Positions 16,829-26,245 of a DNA stretch of 64,000 nucleotides are shown here, one piece after another (the first letter of the stretch is position 1; each line of letters begins with the position of its first letter). A program made the translations under genes and the position numbers. The notes beneath the pieces are model-generated. The model was given only the letters and a program-made list of their open reading frames with translations, did no database searches and had not been told where the DNA came from. Source of the stretch: Solibacillus isronensis. GTDB lineage: Bacteria > Bacillota > Bacilli > Bacillales_A > Planococcaceae. The stretch spans positions 2,170,001 to 2,234,000 of the forward strand of contig NZ_FVZN01000014.1 in NCBI RefSeq assembly GCF_900168685.1, read 5' to 3'.

Positions 16829-16886
16829 CAAAAACCCGAATGGTCATTGTAAAGTGTACCCTTTGTAAAGGACATTTTGAAAAAGC

Positions 16887-17741
16887 CTAGGCAACTTGTT
16901 GAAGCTGCTGTCTGTATTTTACAGGCGGCAGTTTTTTTAAATTCCACTGGCCTCGATAATAATTGTAATACGTCATATAACTCTTTATCTCTCGTTTTAC
17001 TTCTTCTAACGTCTCACACTCTTTTAGATTGGCTTCATCTTTAAAATGCCCGAAGAATGATTCCTGGGGCGCATTATCCCAACAGTTCCCACGCCGTGAC
17101 ATGGACTGACCTAAGCCCAATCGCTTCACCAATGCTTGATAGATCGGGCTTGTATAATGAAAGCCCTGATCCGAATGGATAAAGGCATCTTTCACTAAAT
17201 GCTTGTGTTTTTTCAATTTCTTTAATGTATCGAGGGCGATATCCAACGATAAGGAATTTGATACTTCATACGCTAAAATTTCGTTCGTTTCAGCGTCTTT
17301 AATCGTGGATAAATAAGCGCGTTTTCCGTTTCGATACGTCAAATACGTGATATCTGTTAATAACACTTTTCCTACTACACCTTGTTTGAAATTCCGTTTT
17401 AAGTCGTTTGGGCATGTACGGTGTTCTTTCGTTGCTTTTACCATACGTCGATAAGGATTCGCTTTTCGAATGGGACAAACAATATCATACTTTTTCATAA
17501 TGCGACGAATTCGTTTTAGGTTGTAGGTGATACTATATTGATTTTGAAGTGTCATTTTGATTTGGCGCGCTCCCTTTTTGCGTCCTCGGAAATGATAGGC
17601 CTTTAAAATGATTTCTTTCACTACTTCATCTGCCGCATCTTGGGTTGCCCGGTTTTGGGCGGATTGTTCATCAAAATAATTGTAATAACCCGAACGGGAA
17701 ACACCCATCATTTCACATAAGTAGCTCACCATGCGCTTCAA
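16887..17741 (-). CDS. IS3-family transposase OrfB (DDE integrase)
   Basis: At least 284 residues. An HTH_21-like N-terminal part (SRSGYYNYF) is followed by the rve integrase core. The DDE triad is visible as D in LLTDITYLT, D in FIHSDQGFHY and E in PQESFFGHFKDE, with the last two about 36 residues apart as in this family. The frame stays open upstream of the ATG across the end of orfA (…TIEAKIKFELIQGAIEKYK), so the working product is probably an OrfAB fusion made by -1 frameshifting. Confidence 0.92.
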   Translation of the reverse strand: MKRMVSYLCEMMGVSRSGYYNYFDEQSAQNRATQDAADEVVKEIILKAYHFRGRKKGARQIKMTLQNQYSITYNLKRIRRIMKKYDIVCPIRKANPYRRMVKATKEHRTCPNDLKRNFKQGVVGKVLLTDITYLTYRNGKRAYLSTIKDAETNEILAYEVSNSLSLDIALDTLKKLKKHKHLVKDAFIHSDQGFHYTSPIYQALVKRLGLGQSMSRRGNCWDNAPQESFFGHFKDEANLKECETLEEVKREIKSYMTYYNYYRGQWNLKKLPPVKYRQQLQQVA

Positions 17742-17779
17742 TTTATACTTTTCGATGGCTCCTTGAATTAATTCAAATT

Positions 17780-18217
17780 TTATTTTCGCTTCAATTGTGA
17801 TTTCTTCTTCAACATCTGCCTTTCGAGTAGATCCAGCTTTTTTAGTAGTTCATTCTCTGCCTCAAGTAATCGCGTTTTCGCTTCTAAACGTGCATATTTT
17901 TCTTCAAGGCTTAATTCACGTTCAAGTTGGCGTCCCGAATTCGTTTTACGTGTATCCTGTAAACCATTTATTCCGGCTTTTCGGTAAGCTGCTTGCCAGC
18001 GTTTTGCGGAAGAACGAACACGCTCCAAACCGATTAATTCAACGTCCAATCCCGCTTCTTCAAAAATGGCTCTTGGTAATTTCCCCTTTTCATTTTCTGC
18101 AATAAAATGACGCTTAAATTCATCTGTATAGGTAATGGCCTTGTCACTGACGGCCTGTACATTCGGATTACATTTTAATTGTGCTTGTTGTTTCTCTGTG
18201 AAGTAGATTTTTGTCAT
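17780..18217 (-). CDS. IS3-family transposase OrfA
   Basis: A 145-residue DNA-binding subunit. It carries a helix-turn-helix (LPRAIFEEAGLDVELIGLERV) and a C-terminal leucine zipper-like helix (YARLEAKTRLLEAENELLKK) that mediates multimerisation. It ends in KKKSQLKRK with the stop in a run of A-rich codons (CGAAAATAA) that could serve as the -1 slip site into orfB. Confidence 0.9.
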   Translation of the reverse strand: MTKIYFTEKQQAQLKCNPNVQAVSDKAITYTDEFKRHFIAENEKGKLPRAIFEEAGLDVELIGLERVRSSAKRWQAAYRKAGINGLQDTRKTNSGRQLERELSLEEKYARLEAKTRLLEAENELLKKLDLLERQMLKKKSQLKRK

Positions 18218-18341
18218 TCAATTCCGCTCCAGTATCTTTTTTCTTATTATAAATAAAAATACCCTACAAGATAGGCTTTTTTCAAAGTGTCTATCTTATA
18301 GGGTACATTTTATTGAACCATTCGGGTTTTGTTATTGTTAA

Positions 18342-20747
18342 TTAGCGTACTTCTGCACCAGCTGCTGCTAATGCTTTTAATACTTTATTGTGCGCTGCGA
18401 CTACTTCTTCGTCTGTTAATGTACGCTCTGGGTCGAAATAAGTTAATGAGAAGGCTACTGATTTTTTACCAGCCGTCATTTTCTCCCCTGCATAAACATC
18501 AAATACTTTTACTTCTTTCAATAAAGAAGTTCCTGCACCTTTAATAATACTTACTATTTCACCAGCTGGAGCTGCTACATCCAATTCTAATGCGATATCA
18601 CGACTCATTGCCGGGAAGCGCGGAATCATTGAATAAACAAGCTCTTCTTGTGTTGCACTTAAAATAGCATTCAAGTTCAATTCAGCTACATAAGTTTCTT
18701 TTACATCAAATGCTTTTTGTTCTTGCGGATGAAGCTGGGCAATGACACCCACTTTTTCGCCATCTAATAATACATCAGCTGTACGACCAGGATGTAAGCC
18801 GTCTACTTGCGCTTTTACATAGCTAACACGAGATGTTAAGCCTAATTTTGCAAATACCGCTTCTACAATACCTTTTGCAACGAAGAAATCAACATTTTTC
18901 TTTTCGCCCTGCCATGTATTATCAATCCATTTACCTGTTAACACAAGCGCTAAGTGCTCTTCTTCAAACGGTAGCTCTTCAGCAGTTTGTCCAAGGAATA
19001 CTGAACCAATTTCATATAATGCTACTGTTTCCGCTTGACGGGCTACGTTATAGCTTGCTGCCTCTACTAAGTGAGGAATTAAGCTTTGGCGTAATGTTGA
19101 GCGTTCTTCAGACATAGGCATCAATAATTTTGTCGTCTCTTCAGCTATTAATGCAAACTTTTGAGCGTGCGCTGCTGAAGTTAATGAATAAGTTACCGCT
19201 TGATAAAGACCGGCACCTTCCATAACATTGCGTACAATACGGCGTCCTGCTTGATATGGCGTTAAGCGGCCAACTTGATCACTCGCAGGTAAGCTTACAG
19301 GAATCTCATCATAGCCATACATACGTGCAATTTCTTCAACGATATCTTCCGGAATTTTAATATCTTGACGACGCGTCGGAGCATCAATGATTAATAAGCC
19401 ATTTGCTGCTTCCACATCAAATTTTAAACGCTCTAAAATAGACAGCATATCCTCTAAAGAAATCTTCATACCTAAACGGCCGTTAATAAAGTCAGGTGAT
19501 ACAACAACACGAGCAGGTGACTTATCAAGTTCATCAACTAGCACTGTACCTTCAAGTACTTCCCCGCCTGCTAATTCAGCAAGTAATTGTGCTGCACGTT
19601 CTGCTGCAGGAAGGACACGATTAGGATCAACACCTTTTTCAAAACGCGCTGAAGAATCCGAACGTAAGCCGATTTCTTTTGAAGTACGGCGTACAGAAGC
19701 CGGATTGAAGTATGCAGATTCGATTACTACTGTCGTTGTAGTATTTGATACTTCTGATTTAGCACCGCCCATAACACCTGCAACCGCTTCAGCTTCTTGG
19801 CCATTTGTAATGACAAGATTATGGCCAGCCAATTTACGTTCCTGATCATCTAGCGTTGTCATCACTTCGCCATCGCGAGCCATACGCGTCACGATTTCAC
19901 CAGTTGCCAATTTATCATAGTCAAATGCATGTAATGGTTGACCGTATTCCATTAATACGTAGTTTGTAATATCAACTACGTTATTATGTGGTCGTACTCC
20001 TGCAGACATAAGCGCATGCTGCAGCCATAATGGAGATTCTTTTACTTCAATGTTTTTTACAACTTTTGCTGCATACATCGGGTTGGCTTCTTTATCTTCT
20101 ACCGTTAATTTTAAAACATCTTCCGCTTTTTCAGCTGAAGCTGTATAATCGATTTCCGGTAATTTTACATCTTGGGATAAAATCGCAGCTACTTCATAAG
20201 CAACACCAAGCATACTCATTGCATCCGAACGGTTTGGTGTTAAACCAAGTTCAAGTACTGTATCACGTAGGCCTAAAACTTCTAATGCATCTGCACCTGG
20301 AGTAGAATCGGCAGGTAATACATAAATCCCATCCGCATAAGCTTTTGGCACAAGTCGGCCTTCAATGCCTAACTCTTGAAGTGAACAAATCATTCCGTTT
20401 GATTCTTGTCCGCGTAACTTCGCTTTTTTAATTTTAATGCCGCCTGGCAATTTTGCCCCTGGACGCGCAACAATGACTTTCTGACCAGCATCAACGTTTG
20501 GAGCACCACACACGATTTGTTGAAGCTCTTCTTCTCCAACATCCACTTGACACACATTTAATTTATCTGCTTCCGGATGTTTTTCTTTTGATACAACATG
20601 ACCAACAACAACATTTGACATGCCTAGTGAACGGTCAATTACTGCATCAACTTCAATCCCCGCACGCGTAATTTTTTCTGCTAATTCATTTGCTTCTAAA
20701 GAAGAAATGTCTACATATTTACTTAACCATTTTAATGAAACTAACAT
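18342..20747 (-). CDS. pheT: Phenylalanine--tRNA ligase beta subunit
   Basis: An 801-residue subunit, normal length. It has an N-terminal EMAP-like tRNA-binding domain (~40-150, VGHVVSKEKHPEADKLNVCQ), B3/B4 editing and B5 domains, a catalytic-like core, and a C-terminal FDX-ACB anticodon domain (~705-800, MIPRFPAMSRDIALELD). It forms the α2β2 enzyme with PheS. It follows pheS by 17 bases with a GGAGG site and is controlled by the upstream T-box. Its own terminator has been split by the IS element. Confidence 0.97.
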   Translation of the reverse strand: MLVSLKWLSKYVDISSLEANELAEKITRAGIEVDAVIDRSLGMSNVVVGHVVSKEKHPEADKLNVCQVDVGEEELQQIVCGAPNVDAGQKVIVARPGAKLPGGIKIKKAKLRGQESNGMICSLQELGIEGRLVPKAYADGIYVLPADSTPGADALEVLGLRDTVLELGLTPNRSDAMSMLGVAYEVAAILSQDVKLPEIDYTASAEKAEDVLKLTVEDKEANPMYAAKVVKNIEVKESPLWLQHALMSAGVRPHNNVVDITNYVLMEYGQPLHAFDYDKLATGEIVTRMARDGEVMTTLDDQERKLAGHNLVITNGQEAEAVAGVMGGAKSEVSNTTTTVVIESAYFNPASVRRTSKEIGLRSDSSARFEKGVDPNRVLPAAERAAQLLAELAGGEVLEGTVLVDELDKSPARVVVSPDFINGRLGMKISLEDMLSILERLKFDVEAANGLLIIDAPTRRQDIKIPEDIVEEIARMYGYDEIPVSLPASDQVGRLTPYQAGRRIVRNVMEGAGLYQAVTYSLTSAAHAQKFALIAEETTKLLMPMSEERSTLRQSLIPHLVEAASYNVARQAETVALYEIGSVFLGQTAEELPFEEEHLALVLTGKWIDNTWQGEKKNVDFFVAKGIVEAVFAKLGLTSRVSYVKAQVDGLHPGRTADVLLDGEKVGVIAQLHPQEQKAFDVKETYVAELNLNAILSATQEELVYSMIPRFPAMSRDIALELDVAAPAGEIVSIIKGAGTSLLKEVKVFDVYAGEKMTAGKKSVAFSLTYFDPERTLTDEEVVAAHNKVLKALAAAGAEVR

Positions 20748-20764
20748 TTATATTGTCCTCCTTC

Positions 20765-21802
20765 TTACACTTCTGCCTGGTGGAATTGTGATAAGAAGCG
20801 TGTGTCATTTGTATAGAAATGACGAATATCATCCACACCGTATTTTAACATTGCGATACGTTCTGCACCGATACCGAAAGCAAATCCTGAAAGCTTAGTT
20901 GAATCGTAGCCAGCCATTTCAAGTACGTTCGGGTGTACCATTCCGGCACCTAAGATTTCGATCCAGCCAGTTTGTTTACATACATTACAGCCTTTTCCTG
21001 AACATTTATGACAAGAAACGTCTACTTCTACAGATGGCTCTGTGAATGGGAAGAATGATGGACGAAGACGGATTTCGCGTTCTGCTCCAAACATTTTCTT
21101 CGCTAATGCATCAAGAGTTCCTTTTAAGTCAGACATGCGGATGTTTTCACCGATCACAAGGCCTTCAATTTGCATGAATTGGTGTGAATGTGTTGCATCG
21201 TCTGTGTCACGTCGGAATACTTTACCTGGGCAAATTACACGAATTGGTTCGCCTTTTTTGGCTTCCATTGTACGTGCCTGAACTGGTGAAGTATGCGTAC
21301 GCAGTAATGTTTCTTCTGAAATATAGAATGAATCCTGCATATCACGAGCCGGGTGACCTTTAGGCAAGTTCATTGCTTCAAAGTTATAGTAGTCTTTTTC
21401 TACTTCAGGTCCTTCTACGATTTCGTAGCCCATTCCTAAAAACAGGTCTTCGATTTCTTCGATTACACGTGTTAACAGGTGACGGTTTCCTGCACGTACT
21501 TTAGCGCCTGGTAACGTGACATCGATTGATTCGTTTTCAAGCTGTGCTAAAATTGCTGCTTCTTCTAATACAGCAACCTTCTTTTCAAGTTCAGCTGTTA
21601 CGTTTTCACGCACAGTGTTAACTAGGGCACCCATTTTCGGGCGTTCTTCTGCAGAAAGTTTCCCCATTCCTTTTAATAAGTCCGTGATTGGTCCTTTTTT
21701 ACCTAAGTACGCAACACGAACTTCGTTTAATGCTTTCAAGTCAGCTGCATCGGCAATTTTGGCTAATGCTTCTTGTTCCAATTGCTTTAATTGTTGTTCC
21801 AT
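20765..21802 (-). CDS. pheS: Phenylalanine--tRNA ligase alpha subunit
   Basis: A 345-residue class II synthetase catalytic subunit. An N-terminal coiled coil (~1-85) is followed by the catalytic core with motif 2 ([20 protein letters not shown]) and motif 3 ([15 protein letters not shown]). A Cys-rich insert [17 protein letters not shown] is usual in Bacillota. GGAGG precedes the ATG. A repeat element and a Phe T-box lie upstream in the leader. Confidence 0.97.
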   Translation of the reverse strand: MEQQLKQLEQEALAKIADAADLKALNEVRVAYLGKKGPITDLLKGMGKLSAEERPKMGALVNTVRENVTAELEKKVAVLEEAAILAQLENESIDVTLPGAKVRAGNRHLLTRVIEEIEDLFLGMGYEIVEGPEVEKDYYNFEAMNLPKGHPARDMQDSFYISEETLLRTHTSPVQARTMEAKKGEPIRVICPGKVFRRDTDDATHSHQFMQIEGLVIGENIRMSDLKGTLDALAKKMFGAEREIRLRPSFFPFTEPSVEVDVSCHKCSGKGCNVCKQTGWIEILGAGMVHPNVLEMAGYDSTKLSGFAFGIGAERIAMLKYGVDDIRHFYTNDTRFLSQFHQAEV

Positions 21803-21854
21803 TTACAAAGTCCTCCTTAATAAAATCCAGTGTCATAGTGCCTGTTCTGAACCC

Positions 21855-22038
21855 GTTGCTTTCCGTTCCGGGCGAATGCTTTCCGCGGGCATAGCTCGAG
21901 CCTGTAATCTCGAGCGTCGTGCTTTTCCCGCAGGATGCTCTGCATGTAGCGAAAGGCGTTAGCCTTCAGCTAATGTTTTATCAGTGCGAAAGGTGAAACC
22001 GTCAGCACGAACACTCATCGCCCTACACTCCAAGCAAC
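21855..22038. repeat. Intergenic repeat element, copy 1 (pheS leader)
   Basis: A 184-base element bounded by GTTGCTT (21855) and AAGCAAC (ending 22038). It shares with copy 2 (44702-44802) an initial block: TTTCCGTT-CGG, GCTTTCCG-GGGCA, GCTCGAGCCTGTA, CGTGCTTTTCCCGC-GGA. Copy 1 is ~80 bases longer in its second half. It lies between the T-box terminator and the pheS start codon, so it is part of the read-through mRNA. Confidence 0.8.
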
Positions 22039-22091
22039 TAATATTGGCTTTTACAAACTCATAAATACACACTAATCATCACCATTTTTGA

Positions 22092-22345
22092 AAATAAAAA
22101 ATCCTCGTCCCCTAAGAAAGGGACGAGGACGAGTTTCGCGGTACCACCCTAGTTATTGCATAAGCAATCACTTCATTGGAGCTAACGACTATGTCTAGCC
22201 GGCAATCCTTTCACCACAAGTGGATCCCGGATGCTGCTCGCGGGGTGAACTTCACTATACAATTTGTTAGCAAGCTTTCAGTCATTGGCTTGCATTCCCT
22301 AAAACAAATGTTGTATACCTACTCTTCCCGGTCAACGCATTTCGT
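22092..22345 (-). promoter_or_regulatory. Phe T-box leader of pheST
   Basis: The conserved T-box core AGGGTGGTACCGCG is at 22150-22137 on the minus strand. It is followed by the terminator TCCTCGTCCC/GGGACGAGGA (22102-22129) and a U run. Upstream, stem I carries an AGTA-like bulge and GGGAATG loop, and a UUC codon (22249-22247) in GAAGTTCACC fits as the Phe specifier. Uncharged tRNA-Phe would stabilise the antiterminator and turn on pheST. Confidence 0.92.
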
Positions 22346-22353
22346 AATATATT

Positions 22354-22404
22354 CTCCAACTAGTTTAATGTATTTTCGTACATTTATCAACTAGTTGGAG
22401 TGCT
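22354..22404 (-). terminator. Hairpin after qoxD, probable terminator
   Basis: A perfect CTCCAACTAGTT/AACTAGTTGGAG inverted repeat with an inner ATGTA/TACAT stem lies between the qoxD stop and the T-box. The downstream tract on the minus strand (AATATATTACG) is poor in U, so termination is likely but not certain. Confidence 0.55.
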
Positions 22405-22412
22405 TTTCATCA

Positions 22413-22694
22413 TTACATATCCCAAAGAAGGATTAATAATGAACCTAAAACAGTCAATACTACTAAACCGATGCCGTATACGATGTTCGAGTAGATAGCC
22501 CACTTGTCATTTGTTTCACCAGCGTGCATGAAAACAATAAACTGTAAACCTGCTTGAATGAATGCTGTTACTAACAGGATAACCATTCCAGTTGTGAATG
22601 ACATATCTGTGAAGTAAACAAGCATTGCAATCACTGTTAAAATCAGTGAAAATACGAAGCCCATAATTTGGCCGATTGGAAAGAACTTAGCCAT
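22413..22694 (-). CDS. qoxD: Cytochrome aa3 quinol oxidase subunit IV
   Basis: A 93-residue protein with three membrane helices (~8-30, 36-57, 68-91) of the QoxD/CyoD type, including QAGLQFIVFMHAGE. It is an assembly and stability subunit of the heme-copper quinol oxidase. It starts four bases after qoxC and is the last gene of the operon. Confidence 0.9.
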   Translation of the reverse strand: MAKFFPIGQIMGFVFSLILTVIAMLVYFTDMSFTTGMVILLVTAFIQAGLQFIVFMHAGETNDKWAIYSNIVYGIGLVVLTVLGSLLILLWDM

Positions 22695-22697
22695 AGA

Positions 22698-23297
22698 TTA
22701 CATCATTCCTTTCAAGTAAATGAAACTGAAGATGAAGATCCAAACAACATCCAGGAAGTGCCAGTATAGTGAGAAGATAAATGTTTTCCCTGCTGTTACT
22801 GAGTTAAGTCCACGTTTAGCGATTTGGATCATAATGAAGATTCCCCAGAATAAACCGAACGTTACGTGAAGACCGTGAGTTCCTAACGTTGTTAATAAAG
22901 CAGATGTGAAGGCACTAGTCGTAATACCTGCACCAACATGTACATAGTGTATAAATTCATATACTTCTACAGAAATGAACGCTGCACCAAGTAATAATGT
23001 AATACCCATAAATGACAATGTCGCTTTTTTACTGCCAAGACGCATCGCATGAATGGCTAAACCGATTGTAAAACTTGATGTTAAAAGAATGAATGTCTCT
23101 GCCAATACTGGACCGATTTCAAAAATCTCAGCTGGAGTCGGGCCATCACCTGTACGACCAGATAGAACAAAGTATGATGCGAATAATGTACCGAATAACA
23201 TAATTTCCGCACCTAGGAAAGTCCAGAATCCGAAGATTTTCAGGTTATTTTCCTCTGTTGAATATTCCAATGGAACATTGTTATTAACTTTACCCAT
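22698..23297 (-). CDS. qoxC: Cytochrome aa3 quinol oxidase subunit III
   Basis: A 199-residue subunit with five membrane helices, as in QoxC/CyoC. Family marks are FGFWTFLGAEIMLFGTLFASY, the ETFILLTSSFTIGLA helix, and GTHGLHVTFGLFWG near the fourth helix. Its ATG overlaps the qoxB stop codon by one base, so translation is coupled. Confidence 0.93.
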   Translation of the reverse strand: MGKVNNNVPLEYSTEENNLKIFGFWTFLGAEIMLFGTLFASYFVLSGRTGDGPTPAEIFEIGPVLAETFILLTSSFTIGLAIHAMRLGSKKATLSFMGITLLLGAAFISVEVYEFIHYVHVGAGITTSAFTSALLTTLGTHGLHVTFGLFWGIFIMIQIAKRGLNSVTAGKTFIFSLYWHFLDVVWIFIFSFIYLKGMM

Positions 23298-25261
23298 TAT
23301 TTCGCACCTCCTTCTTTTTCATATTTTTTCTCGATTAATTCAACCTCTTCTTTATGGATATGGTAGCCATGGTCGTCTTCTAGAGAACGGTAACCCATAC
23401 AAGCTAAAATACCGATTAAGCTGATGATAGCTAAAGTAAACATACTGAATACTAGAGCGAAACCACCGATGAAGAAGAAGATTGATAAAATAAATGTTTG
23501 ACCTGAGTTATTTGGCATGTGAATATCTTGAATTTCACCTTTGAATAACTTCGTGCCATTTTTCTTAGAATCCCAGAATGCTTCTGAAGTTGAATCAGTT
23601 ACGTCTGGAGTAATTGCAAAGTTATAGTGTGGAATTGGCGTATGTGTCGCCCACTCAAGACCACGTGCATCCCATGGATCTGAACCGATGTCGCGTGGAG
23701 AGTTTTTGAAACTGTACCAAATGTTCCATACTAACATGATGAAAGAAACAGACATAATTCCGGCACCTACGAACGATACCATGTTTAATGTACTGAAACC
23801 TGAAGCTTCAGAGAAAGTGTACATACGACGAGCTTGACCATCTAAACCAGTGATATACATTGGGATGAATGCAAGTACGAAACCGAATGACATTACCCAA
23901 ACTGTTGCTTTACCAATACGTTCGTTTAACATGAAACCGAACATTTTTGGCCAGTAGAACGTTAAACCAGCTAACATCGCGTAAACAACACCAGGGATGA
24001 TTACGTTATGGAAGTGGGCTACTAAGAACATTGTGTTGTGGTATTGGTAGTCAGCTGCTGACATCGCAAGCATAACCCCTGTTACACCACCAAGTGTAAA
24101 TAAAGGAATGAAGTGTAATGCATACAACATTGGTGTTGTAATAACAATTTTCCCTTTATAAAGTGTGAATAACCAGTTGAAAATCTTAACCCCTGTCGGG
24201 ATTGCAATTGCCATTGTTGTGATCGAGAAGATCGAGTTCGTGAATGCACCTTGCCCCATTGTAAAGAAGTGGTGAGTCCATACAGCGAACGAGAATACTG
24301 AAATTAAAATCATTGACCATACCATTGACGTGTAACCATATAAGTTACGACGTGCGAATGTAGAAATAACTTCAGAGAAAATACCGAATGCCGGTAAAAT
24401 TAAGATATATACTTCAGGGTGACCCCAAACCCAGAATAGGTTGGCCCAAAGCATGTCCATACCACCGTCGCCGATAGCAAAGAATTTAGTATCCCATAGA
24501 CGGTCCAATGTACCCATAGCTAATGCTACTGTTAATACTGGGAACGCGAATACGATAATTAAGTTTGCAATAAGTGCTGACCAAGTGAACATTGGCATTT
24601 TGAATAATGTCATACCTGGTGCACGCATCTTAAAGATTGTCGTAATGAAGTTAATACCTGTCATTAACGTACCAAGACCTGCAATTTGCAGTGATAGCAT
24701 GTAATAGTTTGTACCAACCGATGTACTGAACTCATTATCCGCTAACGGGAAATAAGAAGTCCATCCAGCATCAGGAGATCCACCAACGATGAATGAGATA
24801 TTGAATAATCCCATACCCATGAAGAATAACCAGAATGCCAAGTTGTTTAAACGTGGGAACGCTACGTCACGTGCCCCGATTTGTAAAGGTACTAAAAAGT
24901 TAAAGAAGAATGTAATGAATGGCATCGCCATGAATAAAATCATGACTACTCCGTGAGTTGTAAATACTTCGTTATAGTGCTGAGCGTCTAAGAAACCGTT
25001 CTCTGGAACAGCTAATTGTAAACGCATCATTACGGCATCGACACCGCCGCGGAAAAGCATAACTAAAGCGGTGATTAAATACATGATACCAATTTTTTTA
25101 TGGTCAACAGTTGTAATCCATTCACGCCATAAGTAGCCCCACAATTTAAAATAAGTAACGATTGCTACTAACGCGATTGACCCTAAAACTATAGAAGCCA
25201 TTGCGATATAAATTAATGTGCTTGGGTGTGGAACTGCAAACTGTGCAAAGAATTCCGACAT
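23297..25261 (-). CDS. qoxB: Cytochrome aa3 quinol oxidase subunit I
   Basis: A 654-residue heme-copper oxidase subunit I with about 14-15 helices. The CuB and cross-link segment [14 protein letters not shown], the HH pair in [10 protein letters not shown], the K-channel region, and the heme ligands in [12 protein letters not shown] are present. It reduces O2 to water using electrons from heme a and pumps protons. It is preceded by qoxA with a ~37-base gap that contains a GAAAGT/ACTTTC hairpin just ahead of the AAAGGAG site. Confidence 0.96.
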   Translation of the reverse strand: MSEFFAQFAVPHPSTLIYIAMASIVLGSIALVAIVTYFKLWGYLWREWITTVDHKKIGIMYLITALVMLFRGGVDAVMMRLQLAVPENGFLDAQHYNEVFTTHGVVMILFMAMPFITFFFNFLVPLQIGARDVAFPRLNNLAFWLFFMGMGLFNISFIVGGSPDAGWTSYFPLADNEFSTSVGTNYYMLSLQIAGLGTLMTGINFITTIFKMRAPGMTLFKMPMFTWSALIANLIIVFAFPVLTVALAMGTLDRLWDTKFFAIGDGGMDMLWANLFWVWGHPEVYILILPAFGIFSEVISTFARRNLYGYTSMVWSMILISVFSFAVWTHHFFTMGQGAFTNSIFSITTMAIAIPTGVKIFNWLFTLYKGKIVITTPMLYALHFIPLFTLGGVTGVMLAMSAADYQYHNTMFLVAHFHNVIIPGVVYAMLAGLTFYWPKMFGFMLNERIGKATVWVMSFGFVLAFIPMYITGLDGQARRMYTFSEASGFSTLNMVSFVGAGIMSVSFIMLVWNIWYSFKNSPRDIGSDPWDARGLEWATHTPIPHYNFAITPDVTDSTSEAFWDSKKNGTKLFKGEIQDIHMPNNSGQTFILSIFFFIGGFALVFSMFTLAIISLIGILACMGYRSLEDDHGYHIHKEEVELIEKKYEKEGGAK

Positions 25262-25298
25262 AGTAGTACTCCTTTCGAAAAGTTGTTACTTTCAAAAA

Positions 25299-26186
25299 TT
25301 AGTGTGAAGAATGATCCTCTTCATCTTCTTGGTCTTCTTCTGAAGATTCATGGTTATGTTCCGGAGCTGGTGAGAACTCTAGATGTGTACCAGTATAAGT
25401 TTGTTTACCAAGATGACCTGGCTCTAATAATTCGTCAAACTTTTCTTCTGTTAATGGAGCAGCCGTTTCATGAACTTCTGTTACCCATTCATCAAATTCA
25501 GTTTGAGTTAATGCTGTTACATCAAAAATGTTTTCTGCTGTACCACGACCTGAGAAGTTCGCGTTACGTCCCCAGAATTCGCCTGGGTTGTCAGCAGCTA
25601 AGTGTAATGTTGTTACCATGTCTGCCATTGCGTATTTCTGACCACCAAGTTGTGGAATCCAGAAACTTGTAATTGGACCGTAAGAATAAAGTTTGAATTC
25701 AATTGAACGTCCAGCAGGAATGTATAGGTAGTTTACTGTTTCAATACCTTGTTCTGGATAGCTGAAGTGCCATTTCCAGTTAGATGAAGAAGCATAAATA
25801 ACTAAAGGTTCCTGATCTTCATATTCTTGAGGAACATTCTCAACAATGTAGTTACTCTTAACAGAAACAAATGATAAGAAAATAACGATGATTACAGGAA
25901 TACCAATCATAATTGTTTCTACAAGCCAGTGACCATGAATATGCGGTGGCTCGTAATCTGGACTTTGTTTTGATGCACGGTATTTAAATAACATAAACAC
26001 CAAAATTGCTAATACTGTTAGAACAATCCCTGACATTAAGTAAATTAATAACATAGTGTCATCGGCTTGTCTTTGAGCTTGAGGACCTTTAGGATCAAGT
26101 ACTGCTAACTTATCGTTACAGCCTGCTAATAGGATAGCACCTAGTCCCATGAAAGAGAGTAATGTTCCCTTCATATTTACTTTCAT
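25299..26186 (-). CDS. qoxA: Cytochrome aa3 quinol oxidase subunit II (lipoprotein)
   Basis: A 295-residue lipoprotein with lipobox LLAGC and the QoxA signature VLDPKGPQAQRQADD right after it. Two membrane helices and a cupredoxin-like outer domain follow (FWIPQLGGQKYAMADM). The Cys and His ligands of a CuA centre are absent, which marks it as a quinol rather than cytochrome c oxidase. The C-terminus ends in an acidic, His-containing tail (EDQEDEEDHSSH). ATG 26186 has AAAGGAG seven bases upstream; the longer frame to 26243 runs through a cre-like site and is not used. Confidence 0.95.
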   Translation of the reverse strand: MKVNMKGTLLSFMGLGAILLAGCNDKLAVLDPKGPQAQRQADDTMLLIYLMSGIVLTVLAILVFMLFKYRASKQSPDYEPPHIHGHWLVETIMIGIPVIIVIFLSFVSVKSNYIVENVPQEYEDQEPLVIYASSSNWKWHFSYPEQGIETVNYLYIPAGRSIEFKLYSYGPITSFWIPQLGGQKYAMADMVTTLHLAADNPGEFWGRNANFSGRGTAENIFDVTALTQTEFDEWVTEVHETAAPLTEEKFDELLEPGHLGKQTYTGTHLEFSPAPEHNHESSEEDQEDEEDHSSH

Positions 26187-26228
26187 AGTTGGACTCCTTT
26201 CCAAATAAATAGAGCTTGTTAGATTTTG

Positions 26229-26242
26229 CTTAAGCGCTTTCA
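26229..26242 (-). promoter_or_regulatory. Candidate cre site (CcpA) ahead of qoxA
   Basis: TGAAAGCGCTTAAG on the minus strand matches the cre consensus core (TGWAANCGNT) but not its last bases. It is about 43 bases upstream of the qoxA start. qox genes of B. subtilis are under carbon control, which fits, but the match is imperfect. Confidence 0.45.
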
Positions 26243-26245
26243 TGT

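Larger units (their letters stand above)
16855..18307 (-). mobile_element. IS3-family insertion sequence (IS150-like), about 1.45 kb
   Basis: Imperfect terminal inverted repeats begin TGTACCCT and continue through a GACA-TTTTGAAAAA-GCCTA-like block: left end from 16855, right end back from 18307. Between them lie orfA and orfB on the minus strand in the usual overlapping -1 arrangement. Both frames and all three catalytic acids are intact, so it may be active. I see no clear direct target duplication; the flanks are inverted copies of each other because the target was a hairpin. Confidence 0.88.
16823..18337. terminator. Bidirectional terminator split by an insertion sequence
   Basis: The arm at 16823-16844 (CAATAACAAAAACCCGAATG and two more bases) is the reverse complement, bar one A, of the arm at 18317-18337. 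Joined, they make a hairpin with A- and T-rich flanks on both sides. That is the form of the other convergent-gene terminators in this window, and would serve the 158-residue gene and pheT. The IS3-type element now occupies its loop. Confidence 0.75.

Noticed and set aside
16823-16854. Flank of the IS considered as part of its terminal inverted repeat
   Set aside because: The sequence has A/T-flanked terminator form, includes the stop codon of the upstream gene, and the best IS end match begins at TGTACCC. I keep it as the split terminator, though only an empty site can prove this.
19387-19845. 152-residue plus-strand open frame inside pheT
   Set aside because: Serine-rich antisense shadow of pheT without a start signal.
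25299-26186. qoxA considered as a cytochrome c oxidase (CuA) subunit II
   Set aside because: The Cys/His CuA ligands are missing and the sequence carries QoxA marks, so it is a quinol oxidase subunit.
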